Positions 16,999 through 25,731 of a stretch of DNA of 33,501 bases are shown here, piece after piece (within the stretch, counting starts at the first letter, position 1; every line of letters begins with the position of its first letter). The position numbers and the translations under genes were made by a program. Below the pieces are notes generated by a model. The model saw only the letters and a program-made list of their open reading frames with translations, did not search any database and was not told the origin of the DNA. The DNA is from Chloroflexota bacterium (GTDB lineage Bacteria; Chloroflexota; Anaerolineae; Aggregatilineales; J027): NCBI GenBank assembly GCA_003697365.1, contig RFGP01000076.1:1-33501 (forward strand). Direction: 5' to 3'.

Positions 16999-18063
16999 AT
17001 GAGAGACAAACGCCCAGTTGATGAACTTAGCATAGAGGAATTAGAGCGTATTTTGGCTTTGCGCAAACGTGAGCAACGCATTGCACGAGCGCAGCAAGCA
17101 CGCCATCGTGGGCGCACTATTTCTGATGCCCCTGAACCATTGCCACAGCCAAATGTCGCAACAGCTATTGAGATACCAACAGAAACGCAATCTCACATCG
17201 AAATTGCGCCAACTCCTAAACGCACGTATGATCCAGACACGGTTGTATTTGTCGATGAACTTGACGAAATTGACCAAGCCAAAACACCTGATCTAACCAA
17301 GCAACTGACCAATTGGGGGCTTTTAGCAATTGAAATAGTCGCCGTTTTGGGATTGCTTTTTGTGTTATATCAAGGATTTTTGGGTCTACAAAGTATTGAA
17401 AGTAGCAAACAAGCCTTACGAGAAGATTCTAATCGCATACAAGCAGCCAGACAAACCACCCCAACCCCATTGCCTGATCTTGCGCCTACTGCATTGGTTT
17501 TACCCGGTGGACATGTGTATCGTGAAGACGGCAATCACACCTATAATTTAGCAGAATATGAAGCTGTTTTTGAGCAGCAACGTATCCCCGAAAATTTGCG
17601 TCCTGCCTTACAACAACAAGCGAGCATTAGCCTCACCTTTACCGAACCACCTCAAGCGACTGATCCTATAGCTATAGAGATTCCACGACTAGGTATAGAT
17701 CGCGCTTCAGGTAAAGGCAATATCTCTCGTGGTGCAGACTGGGAAACTTTAACAAACGGTCTTGGCTGGTATAACAACGGGGCAAACTTAGCAAATGGTA
17801 AAAATATCGTCATTGTGGGGCATAACGATATTTATGGTGAAATATTCAAAAATCTAGGCGACCTAGAAGTGGGAGACGAGATCACTATTTACGGTAATAG
17901 TGGTCAGCGATATACTTATCGCGTAACAGATGAGCGTATTGTGTGGCCAAATGAAGTGAGTGTACTAGACCCAAATTCAGGGGCAGGATTAACGCTCATT
18001 ACTTGTTACCCTTATCGTGTGAATGATCGACGTTTAGTTGTTTTTGCAGAGCGTATCAATTAA
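16999..18063 (+). CDS. Sortase (class D/E-like transpeptidase)
   Basis: The 354-residue protein is a membrane-anchored cysteine transpeptidase that should attach surface proteins to the envelope or link pilin-like subunits. It has a cytoplasmic N-terminus with a charged helix (residues 9-38) and a Pro-rich stretch, one membrane segment (~107-129), an outside linker, and a sortase barrel at ~220-352. Catalytic residues are His275 in VGHND, Cys336 in LITCYPY and Arg344/345 in VNDRRLVV. A cytoplasmic tail of about 100 residues is longer than usual. The predicted ATG is used without a strong ribosome-binding site. No LPxTG-type substrate is encoded in this window. In many Gram-positive and some Chloroflexota genomes sortases sit away from their substrates. 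Confidence 0.9.
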   Translation: MRDKRPVDELSIEELERILALRKREQRIARAQQARHRGRTISDAPEPLPQPNVATAIEIPTETQSHIEIAPTPKRTYDPDTVVFVDELDEIDQAKTPDLTKQLTNWGLLAIEIVAVLGLLFVLYQGFLGLQSIESSKQALREDSNRIQAARQTTPTPLPDLAPTALVLPGGHVYREDGNHTYNLAEYEAVFEQQRIPENLRPALQQQASISLTFTEPPQATDPIAIEIPRLGIDRASGKGNISRGADWETLTNGLGWYNNGANLANGKNIVIVGHNDIYGEIFKNLGDLEVGDEITIYGNSGQRYTYRVTDERIVWPNEVSVLDPNSGAGLTLITCYPYRVNDRRLVVFAERIN

Positions 18064-18073
18064 GGATTTTTGA

Positions 18074-18382
18074 ATGTCAAAAAAGCGTACATCTACCCCC
18101 AATATCCCACAAGATGCTTTAGAGCGCGCTCGTCGTGAACTGCAACAAGGTACAAGTAGTACTGGCGCTTCTGCCACTCAAGGTGAAGTCGTGCGTTCTA
18201 CGCGGCCAGCAAAAAAAGAGCAAACTGAAGGTACAATCGTCTATTCCAGTAAAAAACAAATGATGACTCGTGAAGAGCTCGCTCAAGAATATAGCTATGT
18301 TCTAAAAGATTTAACTAGTATGGCGATATTAGCTGCTTTCCTATTTGTAGTTTTAATCGTTGTATCGCTAGTTGCAATTTAA
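18074..18382 (+). CDS. Small tail-anchored membrane protein
   Basis: I do not recognise a named family. The 102-residue product is soluble, basic and probably disordered over residues 1-60, has a short helix TREELAQEYSYVLKDL (65-80), and ends in one hydrophobic segment (~82-102). This is a C-terminal anchor with the bulk in the cytoplasm. It starts 10 bases after the sortase stop, so the two are probably co-transcribed. It lacks a sorting signal, so it is not a sortase substrate. A role with the sortase or in cell division is guesswork. Confidence 0.75.
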   Translation: MSKKRTSTPNIPQDALERARRELQQGTSSTGASATQGEVVRSTRPAKKEQTEGTIVYSSKKQMMTREELAQEYSYVLKDLTSMAILAAFLFVVLIVVSLVAI

Positions 18383-18389
18383 CTGGAGA

Positions 18390-18405
18390 GCTAGCTTTTG
18401 CTAGC
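18390..18405. terminator. Possible short hairpin between convergent genes
   Basis: GCTAGC, TTTT, GCTAGC form a 6-bp stem between the small membrane gene and the end of the PIN/TRAM gene. There is no following T-run, so confidence is low. Confidence 0.3.
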
Positions 18406-18415
18406 CCTTCATCTA

Positions 18416-19468
18416 TCACTTATTTGACATATTGGCAGGCTGGGCAAAATACATCTTTCCACCCGGACTAATGATATAACGAGTAATCACTGCAGGAATC
18501 GTCCGATCGCGATAGGCTTTACCACCTTCAACCACCACCATCGTGCCATCCACTAGATAACCAATTCCTTGATCGGCTTCTTTACCTTCTTGGATAATGT
18601 GTAGGTTAATAGTTTCACCGGGTAAATAAACCGGCCGCAGAGCCAAAGCCAAATCGTTAATGTTCAATACATCGACTCCGCGCAAACTTGCTATCTTATT
18701 GAGAGGCATATCGTGCGTCATGATAGGAACATGGCCACGCTCGCGTGCCAAAGCCACCAACATCTCATCAACATCAGTCCCCTCTGATGGTATATCGTCG
18801 ATCACTTCAACAACAACTTTGCTCTCTTGTCGAAGTCGATTAAGAACATCGAGGCCATGCCGCCCACGTTGTCTCAATAACATATCGCTAGAATCAGCCA
18901 ATTGTTGCAATTCGCGAATTACAAATTGAGGGATAATGAGCTTTTGTCTTATAAATCCTGTTTTTGCAATATCAAGGATGCGCCCATCAATAATGACGCT
19001 AGTATCTAAAAGAATTTCACCCGCAAGAATGCTTTCATAAGATTCACCACGTACCAAAGCGCGTATTAATGCAAAAATATCAGGCGCGCGCAAGCCAAAT
19101 AAAATCAGACCTCCATAGCCTGCCCCTAGCGCTACAAGAGCTGGCAGATATTGCCCACTGGGGTTTGGCAATAGCGATAGTGGATAAGCCATCAAAACAG
19201 CGAGAATTAACCCAAACAACACACCCAGTAACGATGCGACCAATTTTTCAGCGCTTGTGTCTACCATTAAATGCTGAAGGGCTCGGGCCGGGCGTGTGGT
19301 CACCCAAGGGGTAATAGTCAACCCAGCCACTGCGCCGATCGTGAAAAACAAGATTACACTAGCATCTGTCGGTAAATTAATGGCATTTGCCATGTCATCG
19401 CCAATAGCAGCACCAACTGCTGCTAAGAAAGTCATTCCAATGATGCGGAAAAAATATTCTAAAGACAT
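18416..19468 (-). CDS. YacL-like membrane PIN/TRAM-domain protein
   Basis: The 350-residue protein has four hydrophobic segments (near 8-25, 35-57, 78-100, 108-126), a PIN nuclease-fold domain (~150-275) and a C-terminal TRAM RNA-binding domain (~283-342). PIN acidic residues are present: Asp155 in LLDTSVIID, Glu186, Asp232/234 in GTDVDE and Asp253 in THD. This order matches Bacillus YacL, which is usually encoded near clpC and radA; here clpC is about 16 kb away. It is probably a membrane-bound RNase or RNA-binding protein. AGGAGG lies 11 bases upstream of the ATG. It is leftward and alone. Confidence 0.9.
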   Translation of the reverse strand: MSLEYFFRIIGMTFLAAVGAAIGDDMANAINLPTDASVILFFTIGAVAGLTITPWVTTRPARALQHLMVDTSAEKLVASLLGVLFGLILAVLMAYPLSLLPNPSGQYLPALVALGAGYGGLILFGLRAPDIFALIRALVRGESYESILAGEILLDTSVIIDGRILDIAKTGFIRQKLIIPQFVIRELQQLADSSDMLLRQRGRHGLDVLNRLRQESKVVVEVIDDIPSEGTDVDEMLVALARERGHVPIMTHDMPLNKIASLRGVDVLNINDLALALRPVYLPGETINLHIIQEGKEADQGIGYLVDGTMVVVEGGKAYRDRTIPAVITRYIISPGGKMYFAQPANMSNK

Positions 19469-19791
19469 GATGATTTTGGCCTCCTATTAAGGCCCTATAC
19501 GTTGCACCTGCTAGATAATAGAGTTCAGGGGTGTATATTCCATACTAAGCCTGTAATTTAGATGATAAGTTCAAGCAATGGCATAGTGATGCAAAGCTAT
19601 GGATTAACACATAACGAATAGGCCTATGTTTATGAAGCATATATTGGCATATATTGAACGTGTGCCTAATTATTTAACTACAATTAATCTATAAATGTGA
19701 GTATCGAGTATACTATTGTATGAAAAGAAAAGGCAAGTTAAGGACACTGTAACAAACTATATGTTAAGTAATAACAATAAGGAACGGCGAA
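19469..19791. other. 323-bp divergent intergenic region upstream of the two-component genes
   Basis: This should hold the promoters for the leftward PIN/TRAM gene and the rightward response-regulator gene. A TATACT -10-like box is at 19709-19714 on the plus strand, with no strong -35. It also holds the tandem 10-mer listed separately. No ORF or RNA gene was recognised. Confidence 0.5.
19637..19656 (+). repeat. Perfect tandem 10-mer, possible response-regulator binding site
   Basis: The decamer GCATATATTG occurs twice in direct succession, about 135 bases before the OmpR-type regulator and upstream of its likely -10. OmpR/PhoB regulators bind as head-to-tail dimers to direct repeats spaced about 10-11 bases, so an autoregulatory site is plausible. 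The A/T-rich sequence makes chance duplication possible. Confidence 0.45.
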
Positions 19792-20469
19792 ATGGCAGAA
19801 CAAATTTTAGTCATTGAAGATGAAGCAAATATCGCTCAATTCTTAGAGCGTGGGCTTATTTATGAAGGTTATCGTGTTGATGTTGCCTATGATGGGCAAA
19901 GTGGCTTATCAATGGCACGAGATAACCCGCCCGATCTCGTCATCTTAGATTGGATGTTACCGGGTATTGATGGCATTGAAGTATGCCGTCGCTTAAGAGC
20001 TGCCAGTGAAGTGCCAGTTCTGATGTTAACCGCTAAAGATGCAGTCACTGATCGCGTAAAAGGGCTTGATGCTGGCGCAGATGACTACCTCGTTAAACCT
20101 TTCTCTTTTGAAGAACTTCTTGCACGTGTGCGGGCTTTGCTACGCCGCAGCAACACCACATCACGTCCAGAAATTTTGCGCTTTGCTGATCTCTCTTTAG
20201 ATACTGGAACACATCGCGCCATCAGGGGAGAACGCGCCATTGATCTAACAGCAAAAGAATATGAATTGTTAGAGTTATTCATGCGCAACCCTCGCCAAGT
20301 GCTAACACGTGACATCATTTTTGATCGTGTCTGGGGGTATGACTTTGGCGGCGAAAGTAATATCATTGAAGTGTATGTGCGCTATTTACGCCAAAAAACA
20401 GAGGCTGAGAATGAGCCCCGCCTTATTCACACTGTAAGAGGCGTAGGATACGTATTACGGGAAGATTAG
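19792..20469 (+). CDS. OmpR/PhoB-family response regulator
   Basis: The 225-residue protein has a receiver (residues 4-117) with acidic pair near 10-12, phospho-acceptor Asp53 in [10 protein letters not shown], Thr81 and Lys102 in LVKPF, and a winged-helix DNA-binding domain (~130-223) with [16 protein letters not shown] and a C-terminal [11 protein letters not shown]. It should be phosphorylated by the HisKA kinase encoded 189 bases downstream and control transcription. GGAACGGCGA lies just before the ATG. The signal and regulon are not evident from neighbours. Confidence 0.95.
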   Translation: MAEQILVIEDEANIAQFLERGLIYEGYRVDVAYDGQSGLSMARDNPPDLVILDWMLPGIDGIEVCRRLRAASEVPVLMLTAKDAVTDRVKGLDAGADDYLVKPFSFEELLARVRALLRRSNTTSRPEILRFADLSLDTGTHRAIRGERAIDLTAKEYELLELFMRNPRQVLTRDIIFDRVWGYDFGGESNIIEVYVRYLRQKTEAENEPRLIHTVRGVGYVLRED

Positions 20470-20489
20470 AGCTTCTACTTGGTGATATT

Positions 20490-20540
20490 GACAGAGCGCC
20501 AACTTGGCTACCACTCCAATTTGGGGAAAGATGCTCTGTC
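20490..20540 (+). other. Predicted three-way RNA structure between regulator and kinase genes
   Basis: GACAGAGC (20490-20497) pairs perfectly with GCTCTGTC (20533-20540). The 35-base interior can form two small hairpins, GCCA-ACT-TGGC and CCA-ATT-TGG, giving a Y shape. It begins 20 bases after the regulator stop and is 118 bases before the kinase start. It lacks a T-run, so attenuation, processing or a partial terminator are all possible. Confidence 0.4.
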
Positions 20541-20658
20541 TTATGCACCCATATTTTATTGAGCATTTATGCCAAAACTTCTCATCATATGCTCAGAGTG
20601 ACGTGTTATATTCATGCCAGTTTATGCCCCTGCATAAGGATAGGCGAGCAACATTCAC

Positions 20659-22041
20659 ATGAGCATTCGTTTACGTCTAACTTTGCTATATTCCAGTTTG
20701 TTAATAGCTATGCTGATTTTATTCAGTGTGGCTGTTTTTGGCATACTAGGCCATCTTTTACATTCCCAGATTGATGACGATTTAGTGGAAACGCTCGATG
20801 ACATTGAACGCATTATTCTTGAAAACCGAGATGCTGAAGGGCATATTCAAACGGAAGACTTACCCTTACGTCTATTTCATCCTGCTGACAACATGTATAT
20901 TCAACTTTGGCTGCCCAAAGAACTTGAGTTAATTAATCTCTCAAAAAATCTAGAAAGTTATACTGAGCATCTCGATCCCAACGCTGTCGGGCACAATCGT
21001 ACAGTTTTTTCTAATGTACGTGCAAATGGCGTTGATCTCCGTGTTGCGACTCGTCCACTTGTTGTAGATGGCCAAACAATGGGCTATTTACAAGTAGCTA
21101 CTTCTACTGAACCTATCGAAAATGCTATTCATAAACTCGCCATTATCCTAACGTTATTAGGCACTATTGGCGGCATCATCGCCTTTTTTGTTGGAAGGTG
21201 GATGGCTTCAAAAGCGCTCACGCCGATTAATAGCATCAATCAAACCGCACAGCAAATTGTGGCTGCTGATGACCTTAAGCGGCGAGTCCCTTACACAGGA
21301 AACGACGAGCTAGGTGCACTAACAGAAACAATTAATCGTATGCTAGAGCGATTAGATCGGTTGTTCTCATCTCAACAGCAATTTGTATCAGATGTTTCGC
21401 ATGAACTGCGCACACCACTTGCGGCAATTCAAGGCCATGTCGAAATCATTCAGCGCTTTGGCTATGATGAAGAATCTATGGAAGCCATCGCTCGCTCTAC
21501 AGAACGCATGGTCTACCTTGTAGAAGACCTGATGTTCTTAGCAAACGCGGATATTGGCCGAGTGAACCTAATCTTAATGCCTGTAGACTTGGATACACTA
21601 CTGCTAGAAGTTTATAATCATGTGAAAGCATTTAATAAAGAACAAGTTGCTATCTACCTTCAAAATATTGAACATATTCAAGTAAATGCCGATCCGCATT
21701 TATTGAAAAAGTTATTAAAACACTTGCTAATGAATGCCATTGCTTATACGGATAAAACTGGTCAAATTACACTTGACTTACGACAACATGACCAATGGGT
21801 AGATGTGATTGTAAGTGATACAGGGATTGGCATAGCAGAAGAAGACCTTGCGCGCATTTTTTACCGATTCTATCGGGCCGATAAAGCACGTTCACGCCTT
21901 AGTGGTGGTAGCGGTCTAGGGCTTTCCATCGCATTATGGATTGCCAGAGCACATGGCGGCGATTTATTAGTGGAAAGCCAATTAGGGCATGGCACTACCT
22001 TTACAGTACGTTTGCCACACACTTCCTCTATGCGTTCCTAA
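20659..22041 (+). CDS. HisKA sensor histidine kinase
   Basis: The 460-residue membrane kinase has a first membrane segment (8-31), an outside sensor region (~32-158), a second segment (160-178), a HAMP linker (180-233), and a HisKA/HATPase core. Phospho-acceptor is His248 in VSHELRTPL; the N box holds Asn359, the G1 box DTGIGIA starts at Asp387, and the G2 box GSGLGLS is near 417-423. It should phosphorylate the upstream OmpR-type regulator. An in-frame TAG lies six codons before the ATG, which fixes the start to within a few codons; AAGGATAGGCGAG is the likely but distant ribosome-binding site. The sensor region has no recognisable ligand domain. Confidence 0.95.
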   Translation: MSIRLRLTLLYSSLLIAMLILFSVAVFGILGHLLHSQIDDDLVETLDDIERIILENRDAEGHIQTEDLPLRLFHPADNMYIQLWLPKELELINLSKNLESYTEHLDPNAVGHNRTVFSNVRANGVDLRVATRPLVVDGQTMGYLQVATSTEPIENAIHKLAIILTLLGTIGGIIAFFVGRWMASKALTPINSINQTAQQIVAADDLKRRVPYTGNDELGALTETINRMLERLDRLFSSQQQFVSDVSHELRTPLAAIQGHVEIIQRFGYDEESMEAIARSTERMVYLVEDLMFLANADIGRVNLILMPVDLDTLLLEVYNHVKAFNKEQVAIYLQNIEHIQVNADPHLLKKLLKHLLMNAIAYTDKTGQITLDLRQHDQWVDVIVSDTGIGIAEEDLARIFYRFYRADKARSRLSGGSGLGLSIALWIARAHGGDLLVESQLGHGTTFTVRLPHTSSMRS

Positions 22042-22048
22042 TCTAAAC

Positions 22049-22077
22049 TTGCTAGGCATATCTCCACTCGTTAGAAT
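22049..22077 (+). promoter_or_regulatory. Probable sigma-70-type promoter for asnS
   Basis: TTGCTA (22049-22054) and TAGAAT (22072-22077) are spaced by 17 bases and lie just after the kinase gene. The predicted leader before the asnS ATG is about 80 bases. No T-box motif is seen in it. Confidence 0.5.
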
Positions 22078-22166
22078 CGCGCTATTGTCGTAAGATGCGC
22101 AGTACTATATATTCACACTTATACTTCATCATCGATTTGAAAATAAATAATAAGAGGCTTCCACAG

Positions 22167-23507
22167 ATGTCTATACCTATTGTTACGATTGATCAAATTA
22201 GTCAATACCAAGGTCAAACGGTTACGCTACGTGGCTGGCTACAACACAAAACTGGGAAAGGCAAGTTGCATTTTTTGAGGTTGCGCGATGGAACTGGTGT
22301 TATTCAATGTGTCGCCTTCAAACCAGACTTGCCGCCAGAAGTTTTTGAAACAGCAAAAACCTTAAGCCAAGAATCTTCAATCATCGTTACAGGAACCGTA
22401 AAAGCCGATGAGCGCGCGCCGGGCTATCCGGGCGGATATGAGATTAATTTAACAGATATTCAGGTCGTTCAAATAGCGGAAGAATATCCTATCGGTAATA
22501 AAGAGCATGGCGTAGACTTTTTGATGAGCCAGCGTCATTTATGGATACGCTCACAACGCCAATGGGCCATCTTACGCATCCGTGCCACTATTATTCGCAC
22601 AATTCGTGAATGGCTAGATGATCATGGTTATTTGTTAGTAGATACTCCTATCCTATCAAGTTCAGCAGGTGAAAATTCAACTGATCTATTTTCGGTAGAT
22701 TATTTTGGGCAACCTGCCTATCTCGCCCAAACAGGACAGCTTTATAATGAAGCAAATATGGCAGCTTTTGGCAAAGTCTATTGCTTTGGGCCAACATTTC
22801 GGGCAGAAAAATCTAAAACTCGTCGCCATCTCATTGAGTTTTGGATGGTAGAGCCTGAGATGGCCTTCTTCAGCTTAGAAGACTTAATGGAGATGGAAGA
22901 GCAATTTGTCTCTGCGATTGTGCAAAAAGTGCTAGATAAACACCGCTATGAACTTGAATTGTTGGAACGCGACATCACACGACTAGAAAATGTGAAACCA
23001 CCCTTTGCACGCATCTCATATGATGAAGCGGTCGAACGTTTACAGAAATTAGCTGCTGAGACCGAAGACCCTGAACAAAAGGCATTATTGCACATTGAAT
23101 GGGGGACGGACTTCGGTAGCCCACATGAAACAGCAATTGCAGAAATGTTTGATCGTCCAGTATTTGTTTATCATTATCCAACTGCTGCCAAAGCATTTTA
23201 TATGCAGCCAGTAGAAGGTCGTCCTGAAGTTTGTCGCAGCGTTGATTTGTTGGCCCCAGAAGGATATGGCGAGATCACTGGTGGAAGCGAACGTATTTAT
23301 GATCTTGAACTCCTTCGCCAGCGCATTACTGAAATTGGTATTGATCCCGAAAACTATGATTGGTATCTCGACTTGCGCCGTTATGGCAGCGTGCCACATG
23401 CTGGGTTTGGCTTGGGTGTTGAGCGTACCGTCGCGTGGATATGCGGTTTGCACCATGTACGAGAAACTGTGCCTTATGCACGCTTGCTCAACCATTTACA
23501 CCCTTAG
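22167..23507 (+). CDS. asnS: Asparaginyl-tRNA synthetase
   Basis: The 446-residue class IIb enzyme charges tRNA-Asn with asparagine. It has an N-terminal OB-fold anticodon-binding domain (~1-105) and the catalytic core. Landmarks are [18 protein letters not shown] (112-129, with the RHLW motif), [10 protein letters not shown] (187-196), motif 2 [15 protein letters not shown] (211-225) and motif 3 GLGVER (415-420), ending in the AsnRS-type [10 protein letters not shown]. The TRRHL motif and GQLYNEA favour AsnRS over AspRS. I start at 22167, where AAGAGG lies about 10 bases upstream, not at 22095; the longer form would add 24 residues with no family support. It probably shares a message with the next two genes. 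Confidence 0.93.
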   Translation: MSIPIVTIDQISQYQGQTVTLRGWLQHKTGKGKLHFLRLRDGTGVIQCVAFKPDLPPEVFETAKTLSQESSIIVTGTVKADERAPGYPGGYEINLTDIQVVQIAEEYPIGNKEHGVDFLMSQRHLWIRSQRQWAILRIRATIIRTIREWLDDHGYLLVDTPILSSSAGENSTDLFSVDYFGQPAYLAQTGQLYNEANMAAFGKVYCFGPTFRAEKSKTRRHLIEFWMVEPEMAFFSLEDLMEMEEQFVSAIVQKVLDKHRYELELLERDITRLENVKPPFARISYDEAVERLQKLAAETEDPEQKALLHIEWGTDFGSPHETAIAEMFDRPVFVYHYPTAAKAFYMQPVEGRPEVCRSVDLLAPEGYGEITGGSERIYDLELLRQRITEIGIDPENYDWYLDLRRYGSVPHAGFGLGVERTVAWICGLHHVRETVPYARLLNHLHP

Positions 23508-23518
23508 TGAGGGAATAT

Positions 23519-24247
23519 ATGACGGCAATAATGTCATTAAGCGAGCATCGCCGCTATGCACGGCAACTGCTCGATGATACAAGTCCGAAAGATGCGCCAA
23601 CCGCATATTATATGCTGTTCCATGATCCAAATCGTTCAACGTTATACACTTTTTTTGATGAACATGGACGTACAGAAGGTGCGGTTGGTGTCTTTCAAAC
23701 AGGGCAAGACCTTTTTCGACCGTTAGTAACGATGGTTTGTAGAAATGTTCAAATAGCACAGCGCTTACTACACAAGGCGCTAATTGTGGGTCGTCCCTAT
23801 ATTTTTTTCGCCAACATCAATCAATTACCGCTTGTCAGCGAAGATTTACAATTGACAGAACAGCGCATTTTGCAGATATACAATCTCGATAGCCGCCGTT
23901 TTCAGCCACAAATTAATGTGATGGTTGAACGTAAAACCAGTGCAAATGGTTCACCTCGTTGTGAAATTAACTTGGGCTCCTATCAGGCTGTGGCTGGCGT
24001 AAATTGGCAAAGTCCGGGCTTTGCTGAAGTGTATGTGTATACTGATCCAGAAGTGCGTGGGCGCGGTTGGGGGCGGCATGTGCTGGTCGCTCTAACAGAT
24101 GAAATCTTGCGAAGTGGACGACAGCCTATTTATCTTGTTGAAGCTGAAAATCATGCCTCGCGCCAATTAGCCGAAAGCGTCGGCTACATTGATACAGGCT
24201 ATCGGCAAGTTTATGCTGATGCCGTATTCGTTGGAGCTTCAACATAA
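23519..24247 (+). CDS. GNAT-family N-acetyltransferase
   Basis: The 242-residue product has a C-terminal GNAT fold (~140-235) with the acetyl-CoA pyrophosphate loop RGRGWG (180-185), VYVYTDPEVRG before it and ENHASRQLAESVGYIDTG after it. The first ~135 residues are a distinct alpha/beta region with no recognised motif. The start is placed at 23519 because GAGGGA lies 5 bases upstream; an upstream in-frame ATG at 23435 would overlap asnS by 73 bases. It begins 11 bases after asnS, so it is probably co-transcribed. The substrate is unknown. Confidence 0.85.
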   Translation: MTAIMSLSEHRRYARQLLDDTSPKDAPTAYYMLFHDPNRSTLYTFFDEHGRTEGAVGVFQTGQDLFRPLVTMVCRNVQIAQRLLHKALIVGRPYIFFANINQLPLVSEDLQLTEQRILQIYNLDSRRFQPQINVMVERKTSANGSPRCEINLGSYQAVAGVNWQSPGFAEVYVYTDPEVRGRGWGRHVLVALTDEILRSGRQPIYLVEAENHASRQLAESVGYIDTGYRQVYADAVFVGAST

Positions 24248-24276
24248 CAAAAGCCCACACAGAAAGGAAGAAATGA

Positions 24277-25731
24277 ATGGCCTTGCCCAAAATCTACGTG
24301 ATATTTGGTGTGCTAATTGCCTTGATCGTCATGGGGGGCATAGGGTATTTGATATTACAACCGCCTGTTCCTCTCGTACAAAATGTTGGCTTTTCGTCTG
24401 ATACGCTCACACCTAATGCTGATGGCGAGAGTGATATTGTTGTTTTTTCATATTCACTCGCTCGCAGTGCGACGATTTCTTTACAGTTCCAAAATGAAAA
24501 TGGTGAAATTTTCATTTTTCGTGATAAACAGCGCCGTGTTGGCGGTGATTATAATGTGAACTTTAGCGGCGTTGTGGATGGTTATATACGGGAAGGCGAT
24601 CTCAACTTTGATGCGCTTCCCTTTGAGGCAACCGTTGAACGCCGTCTTATGCCCGATGGTGTTTATCAATGGACATTCGTCGCAGAAAACGAAAGCGACG
24701 GAGTAAAAACTTTTCAAGGAACGCTTGTGATCAAAGATGGTGACCCCGAATTACCACTTATTACAGCATTTGAAGTCAGCTCAGAACTTTTTACACCTAA
24801 TCAAGATGGTATTCGCGATCGTATTCGCGTAAACGTTTTTCTTGAAAAAGAGGCTGATCTGGCCGTGTATCTTGAAGATGCAAATGGCGCGCGTACTTAC
24901 TTGCCAGAACGATTATTAGGGCGCGAGCCGGGCGAAGAAGGTAATCATGAATATGATTATGATGGTGGCGTAGATGATGGTTTTGAGCCTCCAGAAGATG
25001 GAACATATCAACTTGTTGCAGTAGCGCAAGACGATGAAGGACAGCGCGTCGTTGCAACTCGAACAATTAAGATTGAAGATGGCGGGCTGCCACAAGTAGA
25101 GATTTATCCGCAAAGTGTTGGGGCTACTGTTTGTTTTGGCACTTTGCCATGGGATGATCGTTATTATACTGATGCAGATACTATCGGTGAGAAAATCTCT
25201 CAACCAGAAGGCAGTTGTTCTTCATTGTCTCGTTTGCAAATTCAACAAGGTGATCTGCTCACCTTTCATTTAACTGTGCGTAATTATGGACGCACCCCCA
25301 TTCGTACACAGGGGCCTTTTAGCGGCACCGTCTATGAATTTGAGCAGCTACCTAATACACTTGGCTATCCTCAATCAGATGGCGCTTTTCGTATTGGTAT
25401 TTACTGCGATTCGGCGATCATCGATCATCCTTGGCGTTGGGGTTTAGGGACAGTAGATCAACTTACAGAAGTTTATGATCCACAACTCAACGATACTTTT
25501 TATTATCTAGAACCCGGTAAAAGTGTTGTTGTGTGGGGGGCAATACGAATGACAACGATTATTCCCGCCCAAAATCCTCAAGACTGCTCAGCATCGCTTA
25601 TTCATGAGGGAGTAAGCATCGATCCTTTCCAACTACGGATTGGAGTACGCTCTATTGAAATCATCCCAACCGAGATGAAGATAAACGATCAGCCAGAATC
25701 GCCTCCCGCACCTGAGCCTCCTTTTGGATAA
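24277..25731 (+). CDS. Secreted or anchored protein with FlgD-like Ig modules
   Basis: The 484-residue product has an N-terminal signal anchor (residues ~5-26) and then only extracytoplasmic sequence. Two modules start with the PNxDG motif typical of FlgD/CHU-C Ig-like domains: SDTLTPNADGESD (~46-58) and SELFTPNQDGIRDRI (~169-183), each followed by beta strands. The C-terminal ~200 residues contain four cysteines (CFGTLPW, GSCSSL, YCDSA, QDCSA) that may form disulfides, and the tail is Pro-rich. There is no LPxTG. GAAAGGAAG precedes the ATG. It should be a surface protein; its function is unknown. Its last 71 bases overlap the leftward transporter ATPase gene. Confidence 0.8.
   Translation: MALPKIYVIFGVLIALIVMGGIGYLILQPPVPLVQNVGFSSDTLTPNADGESDIVVFSYSLARSATISLQFQNENGEIFIFRDKQRRVGGDYNVNFSGVVDGYIREGDLNFDALPFEATVERRLMPDGVYQWTFVAENESDGVKTFQGTLVIKDGDPELPLITAFEVSSELFTPNQDGIRDRIRVNVFLEKEADLAVYLEDANGARTYLPERLLGREPGEEGNHEYDYDGGVDDGFEPPEDGTYQLVAVAQDDEGQRVVATRTIKIEDGGLPQVEIYPQSVGATVCFGTLPWDDRYYTDADTIGEKISQPEGSCSSLSRLQIQQGDLLTFHLTVRNYGRTPIRTQGPFSGTVYEFEQLPNTLGYPQSDGAFRIGIYCDSAIIDHPWRWGLGTVDQLTEVYDPQLNDTFYYLEPGKSVVVWGAIRMTTIIPAQNPQDCSASLIHEGVSIDPFQLRIGVRSIEIIPTEMKINDQPESPPAPEPPFG

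Noticed and set aside
22095-22166. Upstream extension of asnS by 24 residues
   Set aside because: The added residues do not fit the family and the ATG at 22167 has a good ribosome-binding site.
23085-23495. 136-codon minus-strand frame inside asnS
   Set aside because: It lies opposite conserved AsnRS catalytic motifs and has no recognised domain.
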